In this document: piece after piece, positions 7,501 through 14,124 of the stretch
How positions within the stretch are numbered: position 1 is the first letter of the stretch
Layout of the letters: each line of letters begins with the position of its first letter
DNA from: an uncultured Clostridia bacterium
Lineage (GTDB): Bacteria; Bacillota; Clostridia; UBA1381
Length of the DNA: 38,843 nucleotides
Reading direction: 5' to 3'
Assembly (NCBI GenBank): GCA_947628515.1
Contig: CANRAG010000010.1
Location: 1 to 38,843 of the forward strand
Notes under the pieces: generated by a model
What the model was told of the DNA's origin: nothing
Databases searched by the model: none
The model's input: only the letters and a program-made list of their open reading frames with translations
Position numbers and translations under genes: made by a program

Positions 7501-8654
7501 CCGGAGGAGCAGGAACGGGAGTTCAGGCAAAGGGCGTAGACCTTGATAACAATGTATTCGAGGTTGATATTCCCGACGGAAGATATGATATGACTTTCTA
7601 TAAGGCTGATACAACGCGTACATATATCAGAGTAAACGGATATATGGCTGTTCCTGAGGCCAATTATCAGGATGGTGATTCAGAGACACAGGCTCCCGGT
7701 GTTTACACGAAGAAGGATGTAATTGTTGAGGGTGGTGTTGCCAAGATTACAACAGGATGGAGCTATGGCGTGGCGCCTATCTCGGCTGTTGATATTACAA
7801 AGAAGTCTGATTTTGAGGAAAGAAAGACTCATATCTGGCTTGCAGGTGACTCTACTGTTACAAATTATAGACCTACTCCGTCATCAAAGGATAACTGGGA
7901 TCCGGGTCGAAGACGCGCGGGCTGGGGTCAGTTCCTTGAGTATTATTTACAGGACAGTGTAATTGTTGATGACTTTGCTCATTCGGGAGATTGGGCAGTA
8001 AACTGGTATGCTAATACTTTTGCATCGGTTATAGCGAATGCTGAACCGGGTGACTATTTACTTATTCAGTTTGGTATTAATGATAGAACAAAAACTCCGA
8101 ATAAAGATGATATGAAGGCTGCTCTTGAGGCCATGGTGGACGAGGCACGCGAAGCCGGGATTATTCCGGTACTTATGACACCCGAAATCTGTATGTCACA
8201 GTATGGAAGTATCGGTGAGCATGAAAAATCAACGGGAAGCGGTAACGCGGGCTGGTTCGAGCAGAACAGAACAGTAGCGGAGGAAAAAGGTACATTGCTT
8301 ATAGATCTTGCTGACTTATCCGGTTCATTATGGGCTACTATGGGAAAGACATGGGTATCTCAGAATTACTTCCTGTATTGGGACGGTGCGCAGAAAGACG
8401 GACAGCATATGTCATATCAGGGCGCTAAGCTCGTTGCGGGTTTAGTTGCGGCGGAAATTGCAAAGCAGAAGGAAGAAGGTAAACAGGTTAATGATGCGAC
8501 GGAGACATTTGACGGTATACCCGTAAACGAGGTATCGGAGCAGACCATTACCTATACAGATTACGATCCGAACGGTGACAATGATCAGACGGATAAGAAG
8601 GAAAACCAACAGACTAAGGTAAATCTTCCCAAATACACAATGGCGACCGAATAA
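4557..8654 (+). CDS. Secreted multidomain rhamnogalacturonan acetylesterase (CE12-like SGNH hydrolase)
   Basis: A 1365-residue exported protein. Residues 1-32 form a signal peptide (RRTKR, hydrophobic core, cleavage near SVSAAE). Residues about 41-240 look like a jelly-roll lectin domain, about 241-328 a carboxypeptidase-regulatory-like Ig domain, about 330-440 and 650-940 several bacterial Ig-like domains around a second jelly-roll (about 445-650). The C-terminal part has the beta-rich module that precedes bacterial CE12 enzymes (from about 947) and an SGNH hydrolase: GDST with nucleophile Ser1099, GIND with Gly1173 and Asn1175, and DGQH with Asp1281 and His1284. CE12 enzymes remove acetyl groups from rhamnogalacturonan I of pectin. 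No cell-wall anchor, SLH or dockerin is visible at the C-terminus. It is monocistronic, with its own promoter and terminator. The start follows GAGGGA. Confidence 0.85.
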   Translation: MGRRTKRILSWITSAAMSVSAFAGLSISVSAAETPITEAEQDFDSLQDGSLGWTTDGSGMTYSLIDNDSGKALSAVANTGNKSITGTVTFPTVIDLADNVVKVQFDWQASIIGVSDYFDSTLQDSEGHGIFSIGSEYGGNSKAPKARLRINGSLVNPEVDRYNKWNKVTAVIDYETKRVLSIEVAEPDSETVLASVKDAAFLSEDVAGSAAGFGLNAAKISGNINDNKTYFDNFNAYNITDEYYKVTFTVKDKSENPVQGATVTFDGTDYTTDDQGQVVVKHKTGTDIEYKVHKDGYETEDDQPDATGTVNIADGDVSENVTYSEAVYTPQAKTVTITGGQKVMTAPHTTGQTTESAAFDVTVIDQKGVDQTDNEKTVVKWAVTPENRGVSVDDEGVVTVDDTFKSESERVETFTLTPTVTIDGEPAVEGASIDKAEIAISDYLFYEPGVDGSSYGSTDTTQIGDTAYISTPSAAVRKDKIDLPDPIVFTPGTAEQITFKTAINNATGNTYGKEISFIDSEGTESVGFAYHNSDIGDRKTAVWGSQSSTMDTVWNTLPAINTWMDVSILYKTNASGVTKIELTVGGKEYSLGETAAKGIAAITLETKLQAPGRTALIKDIVIDSVDVAGIGIEGADSVSSIADKSRTKTYSVDALVIQDDETFTWTTDSDTVTVTATDEDGGKTASLNIPEGVADTVNITVTSSEDPAKTATKAVTIAAAVPTFDIAGPISVEAVPGSTVQYSVDKVTDQFGDDITDFVTATWTISGRDTNPDSGAIFTVDADEAGPAVLVKATYSDGKLSSVKFEDVTLTEGSYEVSAPVGTKVMLWNTMNGDAAMKPIDEAITIQAAASENNTIDANGLLTVNKAGNEDIEATILGTKVTKTVTIAAFSKTVDYTTDAVDVGDIVSYGAKTYTITYSDGETEVVTAADNKVTPTKTGKSGKMEILPNYKFDLGGSGTDGYTNVTGTKVGGYGFTAAPTVTGGAGTGVQAKGVDLDNNVFEVDIPDGRYDMTFYKADTTRTYIRVNGYMAVPEANYQDGDSETQAPGVYTKKDVIVEGGVAKITTGWSYGVAPISAVDITKKSDFEERKTHIWLAGDSTVTNYRPTPSSKDNWDPGRRRAGWGQFLEYYLQDSVIVDDFAHSGDWAVNWYANTFASVIANAEPGDYLLIQFGINDRTKTPNKDDMKAALEAMVDEAREAGIIPVLMTPEICMSQYGSIGEHEKSTGSGNAGWFEQNRTVAEEKGTLLIDLADLSGSLWATMGKTWVSQNYFLYWDGAQKDGQHMSYQGAKLVAGLVAAEIAKQKEEGKQVNDATETFDGIPVNEVSEQTITYTDYDPNGDNDQTDKKENQQTKVNLPKYTMATE

Positions 8655-8679
8655 GGTTCAAAATTAATCGGTCAATCGA

Positions 8680-8717
8680 CGGGCAGAGATACGCAAAGTA
8701 TCTCTGCCCGCTTTTTT
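8680..8717 (+). terminator. Strong Rho-independent terminator
   Basis: A perfect 13-bp stem, 8680-8692 with 8698-8710, closed by GCAAA and followed by C and six T residues. Confidence 0.93.
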
Positions 8718-8782
8718 GCGTCGGGATTTTGGTTCACCCTTTTTTTCATAATTTTAGAATTGTAAAATAACTGTTACGGCAC

Positions 8783-8811
8783 TTGATTTTTTTCTTATTG
8801 TATGCTATAAT
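8783..8811 (+). promoter_or_regulatory. Promoter of the membrane-anchored protein and EamA genes
   Basis: TTGATT (8783-8788), 17-bp spacer, TATAAT (8806-8811) with an extended -10 TGC directly in front. Confidence 0.75.
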
Positions 8812-8842
8812 AGCTATGATTACAGCATAAGGGGGTAATTAC

Positions 8843-9592
8843 ATGAAAAAATGGCATATCATTGCCGGAATATCGGCATTACTTGTAATTGTACTGGTGG
8901 TTGCGGGCTCGCTGGTGTATAAATACTATCTCGTGCCCAAATACCTGGAGCCGGTAGTTGAGGAATTCAGCGAGACAATGAAAAGCGACGACATGCTCGC
9001 CGAGATTTATTCGGTTGTGTCCGATTTCCATGACGAGGGCGTTATAAGCGACGACACATACTCAACCTTCATGTCGGCATACAATAAGCGCACCCGCGAC
9101 GACGAGGAATTTGCCCGCGAAATTTTAGCGGAGGAGGACGAGAATAACACAAGCTCATCGGACAGCAATTCTCTCAGCGCGAGATACGCTTCCAACAAGG
9201 TCGGCGTTGAGCTTATTCAGACCGAGGACGAGTCGGGCAAGGGAAAAGCGGCGTCGCGCTACAGCACGGACAGAAATTCGGAGCGCACCAAGTCGGAGGA
9301 TTTACTTGACGCGAGAAAGATCGTTGACAGTACGGATGAACCCGCAGAAACCGAGGTTCCGCAGGATATTCAATCCGCGTACGACAAGCTTCGCGAGCAT
9401 ATGACAAGCTCGGAATACTCCACTTTCCTTAAGATAATGCGAAAGCTTGACTATAACGATTTAAAGACTTATTATACAAGCGCCGATCTCGCGGGGCTTA
9501 AGGAATATCTCCATTCAAGACTTAGTGACGATGAATACAGCGAGACGGCAGAGCTGTATTCCAAATACATAGTGCTGTTTATGGAAGACTGA
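8843..9592 (+). CDS. Membrane-anchored protein of unknown function
   Basis: A 249-residue protein that I do not recognise. Residues 6-30 are a single strongly hydrophobic segment after MKK, giving an N-terminal anchor with the bulk outside the cell. Residues about 40-90 and 165-249 are acidic, helix-rich and Tyr-containing. They are joined by a polar Ser/Asp/Glu/Lys-rich linker (about 95-160) that looks disordered. Both helical parts contain a Ser-x-x-x-Tyr-Ser-x-Phe style turn (DDTYSTFMSAY and SSEYSTFLKIM), so the ends may be distant repeats. No cysteines or catalytic motif were seen. GGGGG precedes the start, and the EamA gene follows 4 bp after the stop, which suggests a two-gene operon. 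A role in the envelope is possible but not shown. Confidence 0.75.
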   Translation: MKKWHIIAGISALLVIVLVVAGSLVYKYYLVPKYLEPVVEEFSETMKSDDMLAEIYSVVSDFHDEGVISDDTYSTFMSAYNKRTRDDEEFAREILAEEDENNTSSSDSNSLSARYASNKVGVELIQTEDESGKGKAASRYSTDRNSERTKSEDLLDARKIVDSTDEPAETEVPQDIQSAYDKLREHMTSSEYSTFLKIMRKLDYNDLKTYYTSADLAGLKEYLHSRLSDDEYSETAELYSKYIVLFMED

Positions 9593-9596
9593 TAAT

Positions 9597-10499
9597 ATGA
9601 CAGATAAAAAATACAGTATTGTTTTGCCGGCAATATTTTGCAATCTGCTTTGGGGCAGCGCGTATCCCGGCATAAAAATAGGCTATGAATTATTTAATAT
9701 AACCGACAGCGTCCCGCAGAAATTATTTTTTGCGGGACTTAGATTTGCGCTTGCCGGAATTATGGTGCTTTTGGCGGCGATACCGGTAAACAGGAGACTG
9801 CCGTCGCTAAGAAGGGACAATATCGGGATAATATCCGTCACGGCGCTCATATACACCGCGCTTCAATATCTGTTCTTTTATATAGGGCTTTCCAATACAA
9901 CCGGCACAAACGGCTCCATTGTGAATTCCACCACCACGTTTATGGCGCTTGTCGCGTCAAGGCTCGTTTATAAAAAACGAATAGGCGCGGTAAAGATATT
10001 TGGTACTCTTATAGGCTTTTGCGGAGTAGTAACGGTGCTTTTCTCCGGCAGTACCGGCTCGTTTTCCCTAACAGGCGAAGGATTTATATTAATCGCCGCG
10101 CTATGCTTTGTCGCCGGCTCGATGATATCGAAAAAGGCCGCGGCGGGCTCGGACGCAATGACCGTCACGGGCTACAACCTGCTTATAGGCGGGGTCATTC
10201 TGCTGATTTCGGGAATTTTCGGAAAGGGCTATGATCTGCCGGTATCCGCGGGCGGGACGCTTGTTCTTCTGTATTTAGCGTTTCTGTCAGCCGCGGCGTT
10301 TACAATATGGACGGCGCTGCTCAAAAAAACCGGCATAGAAAAAATAAGCGTTTACAATTTTATCATCCCGGTATCGGGCACAATTCTTTCCGCTGTATTT
10401 ATGAAAGAGAATATTTTTAATATACACTATCTTGTGTCGCTTCTTCTCGTATGCGTCGGCATTATTACTGTAAATTATGAAAAAAAGCAGAATTTATAA
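9597..10499 (+). CDS. EamA/DMT-family membrane transporter
   Basis: A 300-residue integral membrane protein with about ten hydrophobic segments arranged as two EamA (DUF6) repeats of five. The first repeat opens with CNLLWGSAYPGIKIGYE, and the second repeat contains the matching FIIPVSGTILSAVFMKE stretch. The family (drug/metabolite transporters, RhaT-like) exports or imports metabolites, amino acids or sugars; the substrate cannot be told from sequence. It starts 4 bp after the preceding gene with no independent ribosome binding site, so it is probably translationally coupled. A weak AT-rich 10-bp inverted repeat (10500-10526) lies just behind the stop. Confidence 0.88.
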   Translation: MTDKKYSIVLPAIFCNLLWGSAYPGIKIGYELFNITDSVPQKLFFAGLRFALAGIMVLLAAIPVNRRLPSLRRDNIGIISVTALIYTALQYLFFYIGLSNTTGTNGSIVNSTTTFMALVASRLVYKKRIGAVKIFGTLIGFCGVVTVLFSGSTGSFSLTGEGFILIAALCFVAGSMISKKAAAGSDAMTVTGYNLLIGGVILLISGIFGKGYDLPVSAGGTLVLLYLAFLSAAAFTIWTALLKKTGIEKISVYNFIIPVSGTILSAVFMKENIFNIHYLVSLLLVCVGIITVNYEKKQNL

Positions 10500-10631
10500 A
10501 AATTATATAAAATTCATATATAATTTATGGGTAAATGTTACATATGCAATTCGCACAAAAAAACGGCTTAATTTTTTACGTTGTGGAGTTTACACAAAGA
10601 AAACACGTTAATTTTGTTAATTATAGGACTA

Positions 10632-10658
10632 ACATTTTTTCGAAAAATGTGTTATGAT
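10632..10658 (+). promoter_or_regulatory. Putative msmK promoter with overlapping palindrome
   Basis: TATGAT (10653-10658) is the best -10 box before msmK; the matching -35 position (10630-10635) is poor. The space between is filled by a near-perfect palindrome, ACATTTTT (10632-10639), TCG, AAAAATGT (10643-10650). A weak -35 with a palindrome in the spacer suggests control by a regulator, either repressor or activator. No known operator consensus is recognised. The rest of the 10500-10757 gap is AT-rich. Confidence 0.45.
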
Positions 10659-10757
10659 ATATATACAGAATGTGAGACAGGAGTAAAGTATCGGGTTTTC
10701 CGGTTTGCAGAAAAGCTCCTTCTTAAAAAAATTTAAAATTAAGCGAGGTATTTTCAA

Positions 10758-11870
10758 ATGGCAGATTTACAGTTAAAACACATCTATAAGAGGTATGCAG
10801 GTAACGTTACCGCCGTTAGCGATTTCTGTATCGACATCGAGGATAAGGAATTTATCATTCTCGTTGGCCCTTCAGGCTGCGGTAAGTCAACAACTCTCCG
10901 TATGATCGCGGGCCTTGAGGAGATCTCAGAGGGTGAGCTCTACATCGGCGGCAGACTTGTTAACGATGTTGCTCCGAAGGACAGAGATATAGCGATGGTA
11001 TTCCAGAACTATGCTCTTTATCCGCATATGACAGTATTTGAGAACATGGCATTTGCTCTTAAGCTCCGCAAGACTCCGAAGGATGAGATTAAGAAGAGAG
11101 TTACAGAGGCTGCCAGAATTCTCGATATCGAGCATCTTCTTGACAGAAAGCCGAAGGCTTTGTCGGGCGGTCAGAGACAGAGAGTTGCCATGGGTCGTGC
11201 CATCGTACGTAATCCTAAGGTATTCCTCATGGATGAGCCTCTTTCAAACCTCGACGCAAAGCTCAGAGTTGCGATGAGAACCGAGATTAAGAAGCTCCAC
11301 AACAAGCTCCAGACAACATTCATCTACGTTACGCATGACCAGACAGAGGCTATGACAATGGGTACGAGAATTGTTGTTATGAAGGACGGTATCGTTCAGC
11401 AGATCGACACACCTTCAAACCTCTACAACAAGCCGTGCAACCAGTTCGTAGCAGGCTTCATCGGCTCACCGCAGATGAACTTTATCACAGTTAAGCTCGT
11501 TAAGAAGGGCGACGGTCTCTGGGCTGAATTCGGTTCGGACGCTGTTAAAATTCCTGAGGGCAAGGCTTCAAAGGCTGAGCTTGCTCCGTACATCGGTAAG
11601 GAGTTAATTCTCGGTATCAGACCTGAGGATATTCATGATGATGAAAACTTCCTTACAACATATCCGGATGCGACATGTTCGGCATTCGTAGAAGTAACCG
11701 AAATGATGGGTTCGGAGACATATCTCTATCTGACAGTCAACGGCATACAGTTTACGGCAAGAGTTGACCAGAGATCGACAGCTAAGATTAATGACACAAT
11801 TAAGATTGGCTTCGATATGAACAGAGTTCATTTCTTTGATAAGGACACAGAGCTTGCGGTTCTTAACTGA
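10758..11870 (+). CDS. msmK: Sugar ABC transporter ATP-binding protein (MsmK/UgpC family)
   Basis: A 370-residue ATPase that powers carbohydrate ABC importers from the cytoplasmic face. Walker A GPSGCGKST is near residue 37, the Q-loop VFQNYALYPHMTV follows, then signature LSGGQRQRVAMGRA, Walker B VFLMDEPLSNLDA and the H-loop YVTHDQTEA. Residues from about 235 form the OB/TOBE regulatory domain of the CUT1 subfamily. No permease or binding-protein gene lies nearby, so it probably serves several importers, as MsmK does in streptococci and MsmX in Bacillus. Its codons are strongly biased (AAG for Lys, AGA or CGT for Arg), which fits high expression. GAGG lies 9 nt before the ATG. The gene is monocistronic. 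Confidence 0.93.
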   Translation: MADLQLKHIYKRYAGNVTAVSDFCIDIEDKEFIILVGPSGCGKSTTLRMIAGLEEISEGELYIGGRLVNDVAPKDRDIAMVFQNYALYPHMTVFENMAFALKLRKTPKDEIKKRVTEAARILDIEHLLDRKPKALSGGQRQRVAMGRAIVRNPKVFLMDEPLSNLDAKLRVAMRTEIKKLHNKLQTTFIYVTHDQTEAMTMGTRIVVMKDGIVQQIDTPSNLYNKPCNQFVAGFIGSPQMNFITVKLVKKGDGLWAEFGSDAVKIPEGKASKAELAPYIGKELILGIRPEDIHDDENFLTTYPDATCSAFVEVTEMMGSETYLYLTVNGIQFTARVDQRSTAKINDTIKIGFDMNRVHFFDKDTELAVLN

Positions 11871-11882
11871 TAAAGACTACTT

Positions 11883-11911
11883 AAAAGGAGACGGATCGCC
11901 GTCTCCTTTTT
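11883..11911. terminator. Bidirectional terminator between msmK and the 6S RNA
   Basis: GGAGACGG (11887-11894) and CCGTCTCC (11899-11906) pair perfectly with an ATCG loop. The flanking AAAA and TTTTT let it work for msmK on the plus strand and for the converging RNA gene on the minus strand. Confidence 0.88.
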
Positions 11912-11927
11912 GCATATACAAAATCAA

Positions 11928-12133
11928 ATAAAAATCCCCGGAGTAACCGTGGATTAAAGTCAGGATTCTACCTGCCCAAGCAGGTGGGTCGCTTCCCGAA
12001 AGCTTTACAAGTCCACTGGCAGTCACCAAAAGGTGAAAGGAGGCATGTGCGCCGCTTGCCGGAGTAAGCATCCCTTTTATAATGTGTTGGTAAAAAAATG
12101 ACCTTCCCACGCGAAACCCCAGGGCTTCTTTGT
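11928..12133 (-). ncRNA. ssrS: Probable 6S RNA
   Basis: A non-coding stretch of about 205 nt with its own strong promoter and terminator. On the minus strand the two ends pair: CCCUGGGGU near the 5' end with ACUCCGGGG near the 3' end, then CGUGG with CCACG, giving a long closing stem. Inside, the 3' strand carries GACCCACCUGCUUGGGCAGGU, whose ACCUGC/GCAGGU hairpin preceded by ACCC resembles the hairpin in the 3' side of the 6S central bubble. An apical stem (UUUCACC/GGUGA, GGCAAGC region) completes a rod. 6S RNA binds SigA-RNA polymerase and is a template for pRNA synthesis in stationary phase. Length, rod shape and isolation fit; identity rests on recalled consensus, so another structured RNA is possible. 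Exact ends are estimates. Confidence 0.7.
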
Positions 12134-12139
12134 GTAATT

Positions 12140-12168
12140 AGTATAACACAGACACCCGTAAAATACAA
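12140..12168 (-). promoter_or_regulatory. Promoter of the 6S-like RNA
   Basis: On the minus strand TTGTAT (12168-12163), 17-bp spacer and TATACT (12145-12140). Transcription would begin near 12133, just before the closing stem. Confidence 0.75.
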
Positions 12169-12223
12169 GTGTTATTTCATTACAATTTAGTTACAGATGT
12201 ATTACGCATCATAGTGCCGTAAA

Positions 12224-12493
12224 TCAATCCTCAAACGATTCCTCGTCACGCTTTACAAACTCGTTAAACGCGCGCTCTAAAAGTTCCTCGTCCTCAACCA
12301 TTACCAGCTCCGCGTCCTCGCTGTCGATGTCGCCCTCGACCATCATAATAAGAACCTCGTCAGATTCCTGCTCCTCCGGCAAAACCTCTGCCAAAGCAAA
12401 GAACGTATGACCTTCAAACTCAAACACGTCAAGCGTTTCAAACTCAATTTCAACGCCGTTTTCATCTTCAAGAATTATAATATTATTTTCCAT
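12224..12493 (-). CDS. DUF1292 protein
   Basis: An 89-residue, very acidic protein of the DUF1292 (YrzB) family, whose function is unknown. It shows the family pattern: an N-terminal strand with NNIIILEDENG, an EFEGHTFFALAEV strand and an acidic, helical tail. The ATG at 12493 is chosen because AGAAAGG lies about 8 nt upstream, while the more distant ATG at 12526 has no such site. It follows ruvX on the same strand after 64 bp, the usual Firmicutes neighbourhood (ruvX followed by DUF1292). Confidence 0.88.
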   Translation of the reverse strand: MENNIIILEDENGVEIEFETLDVFEFEGHTFFALAEVLPEEQESDEVLIMMVEGDIDSEDAELVMVEDEELLERAFNEFVKRDEESFED

Positions 12494-12557
12494 ATCATTT
12501 ACCTTTCTGTTTAGTATATATTTCATACCTATATTCTAATATAAAAGTATGCCTTTG

Positions 12558-12971
12558 TCAACCTTTATTTTTCGCAAGCCAGCTTTCGAGAATAAGACAA
12601 GCGGAAACGGTGTCGATTACATCCTTGCGTTTTTTGCCGCGCGTGTTTGTGGTGTTTAGAAATCTCGCGGCGCCCATGGTTGTCAGCCGTTCATCCATAT
12701 ATTCCACAGGCACTTTGCACTCCTCCTTAAGCCGATTTGCGAACTCATACGTCGCGTCCGCCCTGAACCCCTCTGTGCCGTCCATATTGCGCGGCAGACC
12801 AATCACAACGGTTTCGGGCTTGTATTCGTCTATGAGCTTTTTTAAATCGGTTACAAGCCCGTTTAAGCCCTTATTCTTTATTGTGCCCACTCCCTGCGCC
12901 GTAATACCCAGCAAATCACTTACCGCAACGCCCACGCGCGCGTCGCCGTAGTCAATTCCCATAACACGCAT
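12558..12971 (-). CDS. ruvX: Putative pre-16S rRNA nuclease / Holliday junction resolvase-like YqgF
   Basis: A 137-residue RNase H-fold protein of the YqgF/RuvX family, which matures the 5' end of 16S rRNA and may act on recombination intermediates. The N-terminus MGIDYGDARVGVAVSD contains the catalytic Asp7. VVIGLPRNMDGTEG, the YMDERLTTMGA strand with its Glu, and DVIDTVSACLILESWL near the C-terminus with its Asp complete the active site. Length is typical. It has its own promoter at 13010-13038. In many Firmicutes ireB (DUF965) and alaS precede ruvX; neither does here. Confidence 0.94.
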   Translation of the reverse strand: MRVMGIDYGDARVGVAVSDLLGITAQGVGTIKNKGLNGLVTDLKKLIDEYKPETVVIGLPRNMDGTEGFRADATYEFANRLKEECKVPVEYMDERLTTMGAARFLNTTNTRGKKRKDVIDTVSACLILESWLAKNKG

Positions 12972-13009
12972 ATTGTCACTTCCATTCTGTTTTCTGTCCT
13001 GTTATTTAT

Positions 13010-13038
13010 ATTCTATCATAACTTTTTTGTTTTTTCAA
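13010..13038 (-). promoter_or_regulatory. Promoter of ruvX-DUF1292
   Basis: On the minus strand TTGAAA (13038-13033), 17-bp spacer, TAGAAT (13015-13010), about 40 nt upstream of the ruvX start. Confidence 0.65.
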
Positions 13039-13059
13039 CAAAATCTTTGGCAAATGTTC

Positions 13060-13087
13060 TTGACATTGTAAAATAATTCTATATAAT
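13060..13087 (+). promoter_or_regulatory. Promoter of the lipid kinase gene
   Basis: TTGACA (13060-13065), 16-bp spacer, TATAAT (13082-13087). It is divergent from the ruvX promoter with about 20 bp between the -35 boxes. Confidence 0.75.
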
Positions 13088-13144
13088 TAATATATATATG
13101 ATAATTAATATATATGGCAATAAAACGAGAAGGGTGGTATAACT

Positions 13145-14053
13145 ATGAAAAAGAGGCTTCTGTTTATTTTTAACCCACATTCGGGCAAGGGGCGCGTGAA
13201 GAACTATTTGTTCGATATAGTTGACATATTCACAAAGGCCGACTACGCCGTTACGGTATACCCGACGCAGCATCCCGGCGACTGTACGGAGTGTATACGC
13301 GGTTCGGACAGCAAAGGCTATGATTTGATAGTCGTTTCCGGCGGCGACGGCACTCTTAACGAGGCCGTTTCGGGAATGCTCGACATACCCACAGAGGAAC
13401 GTATTCCGATAGGCTACATACCCGCCGGGACAATGAACGATTTCGCGTCCGGCAACGGTATTCCCAAAACAATGTCCGACGCGGCTGCCATCGCGACCGG
13501 AGGCCGTTCAATTAAATATGACATAGGCAGCTTTAACGACTCGAGTTTCATATATGTCGCGGGCTTCGGCGCGTTTACCGATGTGGCGTACGGCACGCCG
13601 CAGACGACCAAAAACCTGTTCGGCACCGCCGCGTATTTCTTTGAATGTGTTAAGCGCCTGCCCAAGATAAAGGGCGTAAACGTGAAAATCAAAACGGCTG
13701 AGGGCGAGGAAATCAATGAAGATGTGCTCATATGCCTGATTATGAACTCGACGAGCGTCGCGGGCTTTGAGGTAAGCGATTTTTATGACAATATCGACAC
13801 GAGCGACGGACTGTTTGAAATTGTGCTCATCCCCAAAACGGAGAACATATTAGATATTGCATCCGTTATAGCAAGCATAAAGAACGGCGAGCGAGATAAG
13901 AACGGCACAAGGGTTATAACGACAAGCGCAGCGGAAATCATAACGGAATATCCGGTTGACTGGACTCTTGACGGAGAGTTCGGCGGAAGAACCGATAAGG
14001 TTGACTTCAAGGTATTGCATAACGCGGTGAACTTTGTGATAGGCCATAAATAA
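13145..14053 (+). CDS. Diacylglycerol/lipid kinase family protein (DAGK catalytic domain)
   Basis: A 302-residue soluble kinase of the DgkB/YegS/BmrU family, which phosphorylates diacylglycerol or related lipids with ATP at the membrane surface. FNPHSGKGRVKN (residues 9-20) is the nucleotide loop, VVSGGDGTLNE (63-73) the conserved GGDGT motif and PAGTMNDFA (93-101) the third signature. The C-terminal beta-sandwich includes the NSTSVAGF and DGLFEIVLI strands typical of the fold. Length matches DgkB (about 300). In Firmicutes this class recycles diacylglycerol made during lipoteichoic acid synthesis. It has its own promoter, and GGTGG-like sequence precedes the ATG. Confidence 0.9.
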   Translation: MKKRLLFIFNPHSGKGRVKNYLFDIVDIFTKADYAVTVYPTQHPGDCTECIRGSDSKGYDLIVVSGGDGTLNEAVSGMLDIPTEERIPIGYIPAGTMNDFASGNGIPKTMSDAAAIATGGRSIKYDIGSFNDSSFIYVAGFGAFTDVAYGTPQTTKNLFGTAAYFFECVKRLPKIKGVNVKIKTAEGEEINEDVLICLIMNSTSVAGFEVSDFYDNIDTSDGLFEIVLIPKTENILDIASVIASIKNGERDKNGTRVITTSAAEIITEYPVDWTLDGEFGGRTDKVDFKVLHNAVNFVIGHK

Positions 14054-14067
14054 ATTTGGTTTGCATA

Positions 14068-14096
14068 TTGCAATTCTATCGGATATATGATAAAAT
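14068..14096 (+). promoter_or_regulatory. Promoter of the small-multidrug-export family gene
   Basis: TTGCAA (14068-14073), 17-bp spacer, TAAAAT (14091-14096). Confidence 0.55.
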
Positions 14097-14124
14097 ATAC
14101 CCATTGTTTTACGGAGGTTGATTT

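Noticed and set aside
10500-10526. Terminator behind the EamA gene
   Set aside because: AAATTATATA/TATATAATTT is a 10-bp inverted repeat but made only of A and T, with no T run, so it is too weak to call.
11877-12168. Two minus-strand open frames across the 6S-like region
   Set aside because: They overlap a structured RNA with its own promoter and terminator; neither has a ribosome binding site or family motif.
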